Shown: positions 1 to 11,452, counted from the stretch's first letter. The stretch: DNA of 64,000 nucleotides from Bolinopsis microptera (GCF_026151205.1 NC_087078.1:11480175-11544174), one strand, 5' to 3'. The notes: generated by a model from the letters alone, not told the origin. Numbers and translations are program-made.

Positions 1-2208
1 GACCCAACAACAGTTGGGATATGTTGCCAGCTGTTTTGAGGAGGAGTTTAAGAATATCATGGTGTTCAACATCTTGGTTCAGGGATCTAGAGAGGACGCT
101 GGGGCTTACGTTATCGCTGAGCAGTAAGTTATTATCTTATTCTATTCATAAAGAACAATATGTTCTTATCTTATTCTATTCATAAAGAACAGTATGTTCT
201 TATCTTATTTTATTCATAAAGAACAGTATGTTCTTATCTTATTCTATTCATAAAGAACAGTATGTTCTTATCTTATTCTATTCATAAAGAACAGTATGTT
301 CTTATCTTGTTCCATTCATTAAGAACCGTATGTGATGATATTGTAACACTGAGAGTTAAGACATGAATCACCAGTCGACTAATGATTGCTTTTATTTGCC
401 CTCTGCTTAACATCCCGTTTTACATACAGAAATAAATAACGAGGTAATCCATATTGTTATTTTATATCGCTTAATTGTGTTCCATTATTTCAGGCACGAT
501 ATTTTCGTTGATCTTCAATACAACAAATTCCTTGAACAGAGCAAATCTGATGCAGGTTTACAGCTGTGGGCTGACATTAAGGTCGCTCTAAGAAAACAAA
601 TCGAGGAAAAACCGATTAGTTTATCAGGTATTTTATAACGTCATACATTTTTATTGAAAACTGATATAGATTTATTCACTGTTTCCATCTCCTATACACT
701 GGATTACATGTATGTTTAAACTTATCCGTACTTGGTGGAAACTCCCCCAAGAATGCGCTAAACAAGGTACTAAGCACTCTGCTGGTATTTGGCTAAGTAT
801 CTGACTGAACAACCGACATAGTCAACACTGACACCCAACCTCTGTGGACAGACGTCAATACATATTTCATTGTACCATTATAATAACCATCAGAAACTGT
901 TCCAAATATTTCAACTCTAGCTTTTATAACTTTATAAGATGATTAATTTTCATTTCTCTTCAGAAAAGAACACCCAGTTCAACAGAGAGATTTTCTCACC
1001 GACACGAGACTTTGTTCGGAGAGAAAAGAAAGTGGCAGCTCTTGAGGAGATCACCATGGACGATTTTATTGAGTTTTATAAGCGGTATTTGATAGGAGAA
1101 AACCGACGGAAGATTTCATCACAGGTTTGTGTGAATTTTCGGATTAATTCTTTTATCTTAAGTTATAAAGTCATAACAAGCGCTTGTCCTGGAATTCGGA
1201 TCGGAAACGTTTGTTTCGAATTCCTGTGTCATTCAGTGACAATGACGAGAGTTTCTGGAGAACCCCAGTTTAATCACACGTTCCTCGTACTCCTTTATAA
1301 TATCGTATGTTAGTTAACGACATTCCGCCTCCACTCTTTTATGGGATCATAATTTCTTGTGAAGCAATATCAAGCCCCCCGTTGTCCAATATCCATGCAT
1401 CAAGTATCATATCCATCATATCGGTCCATAATCAGTCAGTTTTACTCCTAGTTCTTACACTGAATATGTTTAAGTATATCAGGAGCTGTGACTATGACAT
1501 TAACTTTAATCTAGAATGATCAATCATCATGCTTTATGATCTACACTCTTCACAGATTAGTATCTAGAAACTCCTACTGGGTGGTTATTCACGTGTTTAA
1601 GAAACTATTAATGGTCGAATGAAGATTGCAAGACAAATTCATGATATGATGAAGAATCTCTAGGATAACATCTAACATCGATTAACAAATTTTGTGAACG
1701 TGAATTTATTTGCGGCAAGGCTAGCTGTAGGCAGCTTTCTATAACCATTACCAATGATTGAACTTCAACAGTTTCCTCAGAACCTGCCTAGTTTCCTCAG
1801 AAATAAAACTGCTATCCTGACAGCATCTCCCGCGTGATGTTGTTGGTAATCTTATTCAGGACCAGACACTGATCAATCATCTCTCTTAGCCTTCAGTTAC
1901 AACTCATGCTCACCACACATTATAATGATATGACAATATTGTTGGGGTTCATGACCGGGGATGCTCTAATAACTGACATATTGACGCCATGTACCCACAC
2001 TAATACCGCATACCTTGTTACCATGACTGCAACTCATGGTTACCATAGCAACAACCCAACAACATTACATAACATAACATTTTCTCAGGTGTACGGTAAG
2101 AATGATGAGATGCCTGAGACCGTGAACGACGAAAGAAACGAGGAGCTGATACTTGACATCCAGGCTTACAGATCCAAGTTAACTGAAACGTACACAGGTG
2201 ACGAATAG
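1..2208 (+). CDS. M16 metalloprotease (insulysin/nardilysin family), C-terminal four exons, partial at 5' end
   Basis: This is the 3' part of a zinc metalloprotease of the insulin-degrading enzyme/nardilysin family. Such enzymes cut peptides inside a closed two-halved chamber, and this part belongs to the catalytically inactive C-terminal half. Visible exons are 1-123, 494-627, 964-1124 and 2089-2208, each with GT/AG borders and matching phases (2, 1, 0). The joined product is about 178 residues to the TAG at 2206-2208. Family marks are QQQLGY just inside the first exon (the LGY stretch of insulysins), the FNRE..SPTRDF segment, and the EITMDDFIEFYKRYL helix near the end, which parallels the 'T.EDIIKFYKE' helix of IDE. 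The closing VYGK resembles nardilysin more than IDE, so I give no symbol. The catalytic HxxEH half lies outside the window. The tail after VYGKND is acidic and non-conserved. Confidence 0.8.
129..332. repeat. 34-bp tandem repeat, about 6 copies, in the metalloprotease intron
   Basis: Six head-to-tail copies of a 34-bp unit (core TTCTATTCATAAAGAACAG) begin five bases after the first splice donor. The inner copies are almost identical, and the first and last are diverged. There are no unique spacers, so it is a minisatellite, not a CRISPR array. Confidence 0.9.
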
Positions 2209-3313
2209 GATATTATCATATGGTACTCGTCAGGAAACTCAGCTAAATTACAGCTGCGAGGGGGTTCCAGGAGGACGGAGAAGGAATCAGTCTGGGCTAG
2301 AAATGAGAACTAAAGTCGTGCGATGGCAAGATGATATGGACTGTATAAGTGACCTCACAGCGTTTAAATACGCCACAGCGTTTTCACAACAACAGCATCA
2401 CTACTTTTTCTAGATATGGGTTATGGATGAGCTGATTTGTTATCATATTTAATGCATTGCTTGCGGAGTAGTTCCCTTGTAAATTATTGTTGCTCTTTTT
2501 ATGCAGCAATTTTTATGTTGATTTATGTCATGGTTTCATTTACGGTGATCAATTGATGATTACTGATTTTTATATGTTGTTTAGCTATATTTTGACTGAA
2601 GTCATTCCAGGTTTGTATCGTTATATGAATTTGATGCAGGCATTCACGTTAAAATACTTTTAATGCGGTAATAATGCGGTAATGCGGTATATATTTCATA
2701 TTCTCTGTTTACTGGTGCAAGCCGAAGAACAATTAAAATAATTGTTAAAATGAGCAGATAAGTCAGTAAATTAATGATTTCGATTACCATTTAAGTTATT
2801 TAAGCTGCTACTATCACGTGGTTTATCTCAGCCATTAAATATAAAATATTCTGACTTGGATCATTTAATTTAAAGTTCAACTAGTTGAATTCAGTTTTCA
2901 AAAATAGTTCTCTTAGAATTTGATAATGAAATGACAACATTGATTTATTGATGCAGTAATGATCTTAAATACAATTTTTATTTTTATTTAAGTTTTGAAA
3001 ATTCTGTCTTCTTTTTAAAAGTCATAAGTAAAATAATTGCTGTCACCTCTAAAGCTCAGACCCAATGAAATTTTGCTACACGTTGTATTAGTATACCTCT
3101 TATCTTTTCTTAGGAGGCCGCGTGAAAAGAGGCATACAGCGTGTGTCAAACGAAACTGATATGCCGATGGGTCAGAAATCAGAACTCTTAAATTTAAATG
3201 GAACTAATTTTATCTCGTAAGGAGCACGTTATCCATCTTGAAATGAAAGCGCTTTTCTCATAGTCATAGCTGTGCCTTTCTCATAGTCATAGCTGTGGTC
3301 CAAATACATATTA
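2209..3313. other. intergenic, no gene seen
   Basis: AT-rich sequence between the end of the metalloprotease gene (+) and the stop of the receptor gene (-), so the two genes converge here. It holds only a short duplicated 22-bp stretch near 3255-3298 (TCATAGTCATAGCTGTG twice). I see no coding exon. Confidence 0.6.
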
Positions 3314-4570
3314 TCAAATCTGTGAGCTTGTGTGAGCTGGGTTACTGATACTAATCGTGTCACTAATTTCCCTTGTTGCAAGAGTTGACCGTGTTATATT
3401 TTGTTTTTTGTAACGCGATGGATTACAAGAGATTGCGGACTTCTTTGTGACTTCAGAACGTCCTAAAACCTTCTTGCGGAGAAATTCCTGAAAACTTTTG
3501 CTCGTAAGGAGGTATAGCAAAGGATTGGACGCTGCATTGATGAAAATGAAGAACACTCCAATCTTGTAATGAGTGTCAGTAGGATACGAAAACAAATGAA
3601 AAACGTTGTAAGATAGCAGTGGGGTCCACGATATGATAAAGACAGTAGAAACCGTCAGAACAACCCAAACTCCTTGTCGGTTTGAAGTTGTAACTCGGCA
3701 GATGATGATCATTAACCAGATAGCCGTGATCACGATTACAAGTAGAGGTATCAACATGAAGGTTCCACTGTTTATAGTTTCTAAGATCTCCCATATGGTA
3801 CCATCTCTAGCCCCCGTCATACACCGGTAGATCTCCGGCTGATAACCTATTTCTCTGTCCAGTATTATCATCTGGATTGGATATAACAGTGACAGAAACC
3901 AAAGGAAAGACACCAGAATGTACCCTGACTTGACTGAACGGAGTCTACTTGCAAATGGTGACAGTAGACATGTAAGTTTGCAGACATTTAAAGCACAGAT
4001 CATGATGATGTTCCCGATCCCGAATAAGAATTGCACAACACCGATAGCACGGCACGTGAGTCACCGAGTGTCCAGGTATCGGTCATGGTGGTGGTTGTGA
4101 AGATGGTGGGTATAATGATGAACAGAGTGTAACCCAGATCTGCTACTGCTATGTTCTGCACCAGGACCTGGGGAGGGAAACGGTGTCAATATATCATTTA
4201 ATGTAATGCAATGTTGAACTTAAATTTAAAGCGAAAGACAATTTCCTCAAAACTGATCTTTTTGGCACGAACAGTGAAAAATCATGCTTCCATTGTAAGA
4301 TAAGAAGAAGGGACTCAAGGTAAATGCAGGCGGACCGCGGAGATGATGTCTAACCTTGGACATGTTGTCGATCTTTATGGCATCATATTTGATTGTAGCA
4401 ATGAGAACTGTGACGTTTCCTGCTACTGATAGAATCGTCGTCAAAACAGCCCAAACGCAGATGCAGTATCTTTCAACATCATCTGTCATCGTATTTGTGC
4501 TACAACTGGGATCAATGTTATGGTCAAAATAGTTACACAAATATAGCAAGAGTTCAGTTAAGTAGAACAA
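3314..4570 (-). pseudogene. class A (rhodopsin-like) GPCR, two exons, one-base frameshift between TM2 and TM3
   Basis: A seven-transmembrane receptor of the rhodopsin class; the ligand cannot be predicted. Exon 1 is 4355-4570 (first in-frame ATG at 4489; open upstream, so the true start is uncertain) and carries TM1 with the GN motif. Exon 2 is 3314-4167, acceptor CCCCAG and phase 0. It begins VLVQNIAVADL (TM2, Asp2.50) and continues through ECL1 WTLGD, TM3, TM4, an ECL2 cysteine (YRC), TM5, TM6 with SWTP (the CWxP position) and TM7 with NPLLY (NPxxY). Exon 2 is 854 nt, one base short of a whole number of codons. The frame switches near 4053-4057, exactly between WxxG and the TM3 cysteine, where one base seems lost. 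The DRY motif is replaced by NVCK. The rest is open, so this is either a very young pseudogene or a sequence error. Confidence 0.8.
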
Positions 4571-5497
4571 GCAACAAGTGATTTGTATGAATGATGAAAA
4601 ATGTCATAGCGACTGCAACTCCAAAAGAAATCAGAAGGACTTAACTAACTGTAAAAGAACCACTAAAGTCTAAACTGACAGTATATGGCCATATGGCTCC
4701 TTCAAACACAGTTTTTGTGATATAATGTCCAGTGATTAGCAGTATTTGTCCTGGTGGCAGCAGAACATATTATTATGTACTCAGAAGTCAGATCCTGATC
4801 ACATTCTTAAAACTATTCTAATTCTAAATGTGACATCGATCATTAACAACTAAATAACGGTATGGTAAATAAAACACTTTTAACTTTATAAGTTTAGTCG
4901 TTGTTATAACAACGACTAAACTTATCGACACAAATTAATTAACGATTTCGATTACCAGTCTGAAAAACAAGCGAATTACAGCTGCTTTTTATAATCTACC
5001 AGGACAGTCACCGACTAATCCTACAACAGCTGTGTGAACCTGGGTGATTACAAAACAAATTACAAGTGCAAAGTAGACAGATTTATTAACTAACGTATGT
5101 TACTATAATTATCATTAAACCAGCAAAGGAAGGGCGTCTGCGTCTGATAGTCCGAGTAACAAGTATCTAATATCTATGAATAAGCAGACTGCCAATGTGG
5201 CCCGTGTATTATAAAAGAACCGACTGCTGCGCTTCTATTGGAAAATGGTTGTCGAGGGCCTCATGAAACACCTGTTAATTAAATTGTTAAGATAATGTAA
5301 TAATTGCTAAAATGATGTAAATATTAGCACTAGTGCAATGTCATTGCTAATAATACTAATAGACATAATGTTCACATAGCCTTGTGTATACGCGTACTGC
5401 GTGACGCGCTTGTTTCACAAGTAGAATATACTCCTTTGCCGCCTTCGGCGGTCGCGCACTACTGCTGACTGCAAGCGAGAGGGCTCTGGTTAGAGCA
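4571..5497. other. intergenic, no gene seen; contains one perfect palindrome
   Basis: Non-coding AT-rich stretch upstream of the receptor gene. Apart from the 38-bp palindrome at 4888-4925 I see no feature. Confidence 0.5.
4888..4925. repeat. perfect 38-bp palindrome
   Basis: The sequence equals its own reverse complement over 38 bases (half-site ATAAGTTTAGTCGTTGTTA). It is uninterrupted at the centre, so it would extrude as a cruciform or fold as a hairpin. No target duplication is obvious. Confidence 0.9.
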
Positions 5498-5528
5498 AGA
5501 CATAATGCTACACTGTAGCATTATGTCT
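5498..5528. repeat. 31-bp palindrome with single central base
   Basis: Arms of 15 bases (AGACATAATGCTACA) around one unpaired C. It lies 37 bp before the CAGGG start of a repeat element shared with 37281. Confidence 0.9.
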
Positions 5529-5565
5529 ATGATTAGCAATGACATCAGACATTGCTTTAGTGCTA

Positions 5566-5710
5566 CAGGGTGGGATAAAAGTCAGTGTGCAAACGTTGGT
5601 CTTAATAGCTCAGTCACTGAGTGTCCAATTGAAATAATTCTTTCTGGTATGACTTACTACCAGCACTACCACTGGTTCGAGGATTTTGTCAAATCCAAAA
5701 ATATTCGACA
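5566..5710 (+). mobile_element. left-end fragment of a CAGGG-terminated repeat element
   Basis: Starts CAGGGTGGGATAAAAGTCAG and is collinear for about 130 bp with the left part of the element at 37281-37921 (shared AGTCAGTGTGCAAACGTTGG and TAATAGCTCAGTCACTGAGT). I find no right terminus nearby, so it looks truncated. The 77-codon ORF across it is not evidence of a gene. Confidence 0.65.
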
Positions 5711-6939
5711 TTCGTGTTCATGTTTTTTGACTTTGTGATACTGATATTAACGGATTGTGTATAACACCCTTTAGTACCGCTATAAACGGAAAATACTACA
5801 TACTGAGAGCTAAGAGATGTATTAATGTAAATTGTAAGTATAGGACTATTAAAGTTGAATTATTGCATGATGGAAATGCTAAAAACTGAGAAATACAGCG
5901 ATTCCGTGTTAAACCGATTATGCAAAGTTTACAGCATAAATGATACAAATATTGCTGGACATTTTTTTTAAATCGGCCGATGGTAAGTGGCTTGATTGAT
6001 GGTTTTGTACCATTAATGCAACATTATGGAGTGAGCCATTAAAATGGTTCACTTTTTCTTCCTATTCGCTCTCTCTCTTCCATTACTGCATATTATGTAG
6101 CGTTGGTAATTAGGTTAGCTCCGCAAGTGATATTAGGAATAGGAGTGTAGGGCACTGATTGCGGTCTGTTTGAACTGTAGAGAGAATTCATACTTTCATA
6201 CGACAATGTTTATGCGTGTAATACTATAAGCTATAAGGGGGGGAGCCACTCATTGCAGTTTGTTTGTTTACTTTCATACGACAATGTAAATGTAATGCAT
6301 GTTTTCAAATATACGGTGGGTGTGGTGCGGATTTAATAAGGGTTAATTTCTAAAACGATTTAAAGCGGTTTAAGACGGGAGTGATGAGGTGTAATTGTCG
6401 TGGTACAGATACTATTGGATACGTGATCTGAGGGCACTCCGAATATATTAATTGTTCACATCACCTAATGCGGGTTTTGACTCAGCGGGTAACCGTAAAT
6501 ACTGAGCGTGCTAAATCACTCTAAGTCTACAGTCGATCTTCGAGATTGTTCTAAAAGGGCCCCCGACAGTCGAAACCAACTTCATTCGATGTATTTTCGG
6601 ACGCTGATTCCGATTCACCCCCTATGATATAAGGGTTAAAATGCGATCACGTGATATGACCGTATAAGGAAGTTAGTCTAATTTCTCGTTAGGGTTAGGG
6701 TTTCAGCATATGATTTTTTAAAGGATTGGGTTAGGGTTAGGGTTGGGATCAGATTAAAGGATTAGGCTTTCGAATAGTCGTTCAGGACCAGCTAGAGAAC
6801 GGGTTGAAAAAGTCACGTGCCAGTCGAGTGTAGAGTGATTAATCATCATCCGTAAATACTCCTACCCTGTTTAACTGCGGCAGTGAAATTCCGGCCGAAG
6901 GCACGGGTTACACTAGTAATACCTATATTATCGTATCAT
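5711..6939. other. intergenic, no gene seen
   Basis: Low-complexity AT-rich DNA with no exon-like ORF. The only recognisable motif is the pair of TTAGGG-like runs at 6689-6748, listed separately. Confidence 0.5.
6689..6748. repeat. short interstitial TTAGGG-like runs
   Basis: Two short clusters of the animal telomere hexamer, TTAGGGTTAGGGTTT near 6690 and GGGTTAGGGTTAGGGTTGGG near 6727. There are only two to three perfect units each, so this is an internal relic or chance, not a telomere. Confidence 0.5.
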
Positions 6940-6950
6940 AATATGTATTT

Positions 6951-7024
6951 ACCTGAGGACCCCAGGCTATTATGTTCAGAAACATAAAGATTCGGCGGAA
7001 TGACAGGCTGAGCGCCGCCCAGTA
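6951..7024 (+). mobile_element. mini-element copy A (CCTGGGGACC family)
   Basis: Runs from ACCTGAGGACCCCAGG to GCGCCGCCCAGTAA. The flanks repeat AATATGTAT (6940-6948 and 7026-7034), a likely target duplication of about 9 bp. No ORF and no terminal inverted repeats. Internal short palindromes suggest folded RNA or DNA hairpins. Compare copies at 10841, 11681 and 11903. Confidence 0.7.
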
Positions 7025-7747
7025 AAATATGTATATACTGAACGTTTGAACTTTCGGCTTCATTAATAACAGAAGCACTGACACATGGTTCAGGAACAAA
7101 ATTATTATGCAATATGTAATTGAATGCAGTTCTGAAAATACAAAAGGGACACCTATATCAGCTGCAGCTCCGATGATAAATCAAAGTTATGTTTTGTAAA
7201 AAAAATCCAGCATCAACAATAAGCCGCATCACGAACTGTAAGCTTAATTTTGTAATTTAGTAATTCCGTCGCATAGCATTAGTAGTTTTAAACGATTATT
7301 TATTACTATTAGCACCGCGGTACTACTTATACTACTACTATACTACTAGTACGTAGCGTAACAAAGAATCCCGCAAAGTGCAAACCCCGCGCAATATGTA
7401 TTGTACGAGTGCGCGGCTGTATCGTGGCCACTTTGCACTTAGTGAAACGACAATGGAAAATGGGGGCACAACGTGATACAACTATTTATAGATCTTGTAA
7501 GGTCGATCAGCGAGATTTTTTAGCATATGTAAACGTTTAGTAACCAGGTGTAGCTAGGCAACACTCTGGCCTTGCTCTATAATATTACGATTTTGTTTAT
7601 CTTCTAGATGATACTATGATAAGCTCGAAAAATAGTGTTTTAATACTAAGATTAGTAATCTTAGCTGAATGTAAATGGTAAAGGCCTATGAGTATAGAAA
7701 CTCAAACATCGATTATTTTCATATAGTTATACTCATATATATATAAT

Positions 7748-7775
7748 ACCTGGGGACCTCAGGCTATCACCATAT
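7748..7775 (+). mobile_element. 5' fragment of the CCTGGGGACC mini-element
   Basis: Only the first about 25 bp of the family are present (ACCTGGGGACCTCAGGCTAT). The rest has been lost or never inserted. Confidence 0.5.
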
Positions 7776-7991
7776 TACCGTACTTTATATCAAAATTCTC
7801 GGATGATGATTAATTACTATACAATCGATTGTCACGTGACTAGTAACTTTTTTAACCCGTTCTCCGATCCAGACTCCAAGTGTATACAAAATCGAAAGCG
7901 GTTAAAATTAAAATCACCAAACTGTGATATTTCTGTCCCATTTTCAAATAAAAGCGACCTGGTTGTAAATTCAAAATTAATATAATAACTA

Positions 7992-8105
7992 TAACCTACC
8001 AATTAATATAATAACCTACCCGTACTAATAACCTACAGGACGCGCGCCGAGTTGGACTCATCTACTGTTTCAATATTTTATGAGTATCACCCGTTAAGCG
8101 ACCTG
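7992..8105 (+). repeat. dispersed repeat, copy 1 of 3
   Basis: Contains CCTACAGGACGCGCGCCGAG, GTTGGACTCATC and GAGTATCACCCGTTAA, in the same order as copies at 8196-8310 and 9286-9412. No ORF. The class is unknown. Confidence 0.7.
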
Positions 8106-8195
8106 CAGGTGCCCTGGACCAATTTTTTTGTACAGACCAATTTGTCCATTGTTGATGGACTGACATGACCCGGCGCGCGCTACTTTGAAGTTGTA

Positions 8196-8310
8196 GGTTT
8201 ATAACCTACCAGGACGCGCGCTGAGTTCTAGTTGGACTCGTCGACGGTATTTGGACTCGTCGACGGTATTAATTTGAAACAAATATTTTACGAGTATCAC
8301 CCGTTAATGG
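8196..8310 (+). repeat. dispersed repeat, copy 2 of 3
   Basis: Same family as 7992. It carries an internal tandem duplication of TTGGACTCGTCGACGGTATT and ends GAGTATCACCCGTTAATGGT. Confidence 0.7.
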
Positions 8311-9023
8311 TTAACTTTGAAAAAAATTATACGAGTTCATCAATCATCCGTCAAAGACCAATTAGTTAGTTCATTGTAATTGTAGATTGCACGAGCTACA
8401 CGCGCAATAGAAGTACTACTAGTACTACTAGGCCTAAGGCCGTGAACCATCGAAAGTGAGCCGGGCGTACCTTGATACGCGAAAAGTGGCATGCAACGTA
8501 CGCGTATGTCTAGGGGGTGCACCATAAAAATAAACTTGCTCGGATTTTAAAATTTTTTGTACCATTGTTTTCTAGAGACTGTGAGAATTTTCACAATACT
8601 AAATTTGTCATACCTTTTTTGGAAAGATCAGTGAGTTTCGCCTAGGTGCCATATTTGATGGTGCGCGGCTTTTGGAGCAAAATTAACTGTAAAACTCGCG
8701 TAATTTGACCAAATTTGACCAAATTCGTTGATTTTTGTCGTATTATTTGGATATATCTTCAGTTCCTTGAATGAGATCATTCTGAAAATTGGCGAAGACC
8801 TTCCAATAGGGCTTTCACAACTGTCCGAAAAATTTGGTGGATATCGGAGTTGATATAGTGATCAAAATGGAGCAAAATACGCTGCTTTTAGCTGTAACAT
8901 AATGTCTGATGGTTGGATATGCTTTAAACTTTTCGGACACTTTCCTTGTAAGTCTATGAGTAAGCTTACCAATTTTTGTTGCAATCGGAGGTCGGGAAGG
9001 ATACTTAATATCTATTTATTTGA

Positions 9024-9197
9024 AGAAAATTGTGCTGGCCGAAATTAGCGCTAAAAAACCATCCTACAGTCGGCACGCGCGGCTCACTGTCGATGGCGCA
9101 CTACCTAGTATGTCAACGCGTACCGCACTACTGCATCGACATACCGACTGAGGCTAGGATGGTTTTTTAACGCTAATTTCGGCCAGCACAAAATTCT
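9024..9197. repeat. inner hairpin of the foldback element
   Basis: About 40-bp arms (GCTGGCCGAAATTAGCGCTA left, its complement on the right, then AAAACCATCCT) flank a 90-bp loop. It forms the near-central fold of the larger 8531-9964 element. Confidence 0.8.
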
Positions 9198-9285
9198 TGA
9201 AAAAATGCATATTTGGTATTGCCTATAGTGACGAAAATGAAGTAAAAGGTGTCGCTTCGAGCTGTAAAATAATGTTTGATGGTTC

Positions 9286-9412
9286 GATTTGTAGGTTTAT
9301 AACGTACCACTACCAGGACGTGCGCCGACTCGCCGAGTTGGACTCATCGACGGTCCTATAATTCATAATTTGAAACAAATATTTTACGAGTATCAGTACC
9401 CGTTAATGGTTC
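9286..9412 (+). repeat. dispersed repeat, copy 3 of 3
   Basis: Same family as 7992 and 8196 (GTAGGTTTATAAC, GAGTTGGACTCATCGACGGT, ATTTTACGAGTATCAG). It lies inside the foldback element. Confidence 0.7.
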
Positions 9413-9964
9413 GATATGCTCAAAATTTTCCCAAAAGTTTCCATGTAAGTCTATAAGTATAAGTATAACTATAACTATAAGTATAAGTAAGCTAACCAAT
9501 TTTTATGAAGATTGGATTGAGGGAACGTTACCAATAATAATAGTATATCAACTCCAATATAATTATATCCATGAAGTTTTTCCAAAAGTTTCTAAAGTCC
9601 AATTAGCAATTAGAAGGTCCTTACGACATACGAAAATAATTTTTAGTGTTCAGTTGATACATGTTTCGTATCCAAATATCAGAGATATATTCGCGCGCGA
9701 AAAGTGGCATGCAACGTATGTCAAGTGTTCAGAATGATCCCATTCCAGGAACCGAAGATACGACGGAATAATACGACGAAAATCAATGAAATTCGTCAAA
9801 TTACGCGACTTTAACACTTATTGTTATTGTAGCTCCGAAAAAACTAAGGCGAAACACAATAATCATTCCAAAAATGTATGACAAATTTGGTATCGTGACA
9901 CGTGAAAAAGCTTACATTATCATTAAACAATGGTACACAAATTTTGAAAATTCGAGCAAGTTTA

Positions 9965-10828
9965 ATTTGATCGTGAACCTAGCCTATTACTACTGGAAGC
10001 AAGATATCCAGCGAAATGTTTGGAAAATGGACATGGAAGATCACAAAAATGAGTCATATGTGATCTAACCCATTCTCAAAATTTAAGCATTTTCAATTTT
10101 TGGATCAAAATTTGATTACTTAAAATTTACTTTTAGATTAGTTTTTGAACTCCAAGACAAATTAAAATTCAAGGAAAGGCTGATACGGACAATACAATTG
10201 GACAGTCTAATTCGTGTTTAAACCTAAAGTGTTCAACTTCAATTACATTTTCTAGCTGGGCTTAATTAATAACTTCATTCTGTAATTGCATAGTTTGTAA
10301 TTCAACTGAAATGTGCCAGTTAAAGTCACTGTTAATTTTCATTAGCCGATTACCAGTTGGTACTCGCAATATTGTGAGTGACCTAAAATAAAGAAGAGTT
10401 TAGATATTGAGATAGTAGTTACCAGTTAACCTAATTTTATCGTCAGACGGCGGCCATCGCTCTGATTTTGATAAGTTAACTTGTTATCTACATCACTCAG
10501 TAGCAAGCTAATTTGACAGGAAGAAGATTGGTTTCAATTTAGTTTCGGTAAAATATATATTATTATTGATGATTGCTATACGCACGATTCACCAAAAAAC
10601 AGGCACAGCTCCAAGCTCTTACTCTAAGTCTCCTAGTGAAGACCCATTTCTTTATTTTTCAATTTCAGCATTGGATGGGCAATTTCCGGGCCTTACTAGT
10701 TACTGCTAAACAGTATTTAACAGTGAATAAATATGTAATGATAACATGACAAATATCAGTATCACCATGCGATGTTCGTGAACTTTTCCTTCCTCAGTTC
10801 AGCTAGAGTTATTGTTAATACTGCACGG
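9965..10828. other. no gene seen
   Basis: AT-rich non-coding DNA between the foldback element and the mini-element cluster. No exon-like ORF or repeat recognised. Confidence 0.5.
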
Positions 10829-10840
10829 TGGAGTTTGTAG

Positions 10841-10917
10841 CCTGGGGACTCCAGGGGCAAGGCTATTATGTTCATATTTATGTTTATAAACATGACAGAC
10901 TAAGCTCCGCCCAGTAA
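10841..10917 (+). mobile_element. mini-element copy B with 12-bp target duplication
   Basis: Runs from CCTGGGGACTCCAGG to CCGCCCAGTAA, with the palindrome ATTTATGTTTATAAACAT inside. A perfect 12-bp duplication TGGAGTTTGTAG flanks it (10829-10840 and 10918-10929), which fixes both boundaries. 77 bp, no ORF, no terminal inverted repeats, no poly(A). Confidence 0.8.
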
Positions 10918-11188
10918 TGGAGTTTGTAGCTTCTACTAACTCGCTAACAGATCTCAAAGCTGCACTGCGAGTAAAGCTAAGAGCTGGAAAGGATTGATAT
11001 TGTCAATCAAAATGGAGTTGACTAGAGACTACGGCGCACCGGGAGCTGGAGGTGGCATGAAACTTTCCCAAAAGCTGTTGTACTTGTATGTTGTAAGAGT
11101 TGCGTCGTGCTAACTACTAGTAGTAGTACTGCCACTACTACTAGCAGTGGTTGAACCACTGGTTCTAAACTGGCACAAAACCTATTAT

Positions 11189-11452
11189 TCAGCTTGCTAA
11201 TCTATCACATGTAGTGAAATTTGTTTGGGAGCGCCAGTCGACCTCAGCTTCTGAACTGTAAGAGTTCGGATTCTGAAGAAAACATTGATCGCTCTGAAAA
11301 TTTGTGTAGTTAAGTTGTGCGTGTGCTCTGATTAGATAACCATTCTCGCCAAGTATAAGCTCTCCCATTAACACTGTTACGATATTATATAAGTCGAAGT
11401 CATTCTCCCTCTCTATCAAATTAGCTTGGCATGTTGGAGACTGGATAGTCAT
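11189..11452 (-). CDS. unassigned 87-codon ORF
   Basis: An open frame beginning at an ATG with mixed, protein-like composition, several cysteines and N-glycosylation-type sites (NYT, NFT). I recognise no family. An exon-like segment on the same strand near 12577-12716 (acceptor CACTTTTCAG) is also Cys-rich, so an unrecognised secreted-protein gene is possible, but I could not join the two by phase. Chance is equally possible. Confidence 0.2.
   Translation of the reverse strand: MTIQSPTCQANLIERENDFDLYNIVTVLMGELILGENGYLIRAHAQLNYTNFQSDQCFLQNPNSYSSEAEVDWRSQTNFTTCDRLAS

Larger units (their letters stand above)
8531..9964. mobile_element. 1.4-kb foldback element with degenerate inverted arms
   Basis: The outer ends pair: TAAACTTGCTCGG at 8531 with CGAGCAAGTTTA ending at 9964. 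Further inside, CAAATTTGTCATACCTTTTTTGG-like sequence near 8602 pairs with the 9870 region, and GTATTATTTGG..TTGAATGAGATCATTCTGA at about 8739-8785 pairs with 9733-9765. Arms are roughly 80-85% alike by eye. A tighter hairpin (9024-9197) sits near the middle, and one copy of the 7992-family repeat (9286) lies inside the right half. It carries no transposase, so it is a non-autonomous foldback or MITE-like element. Confidence 0.7.

Noticed and set aside
129-332. Regular 34-bp repeats that look like a CRISPR array at first sight
   Set aside because: Copies are head to tail with no spacers, in an intron of an animal gene; a minisatellite.
939-1313. 124-codon ORF over the metalloprotease
   Set aside because: Only 964-1124 is exon; the rest reads into the intron past a good donor (ACAG/GTTTGT).
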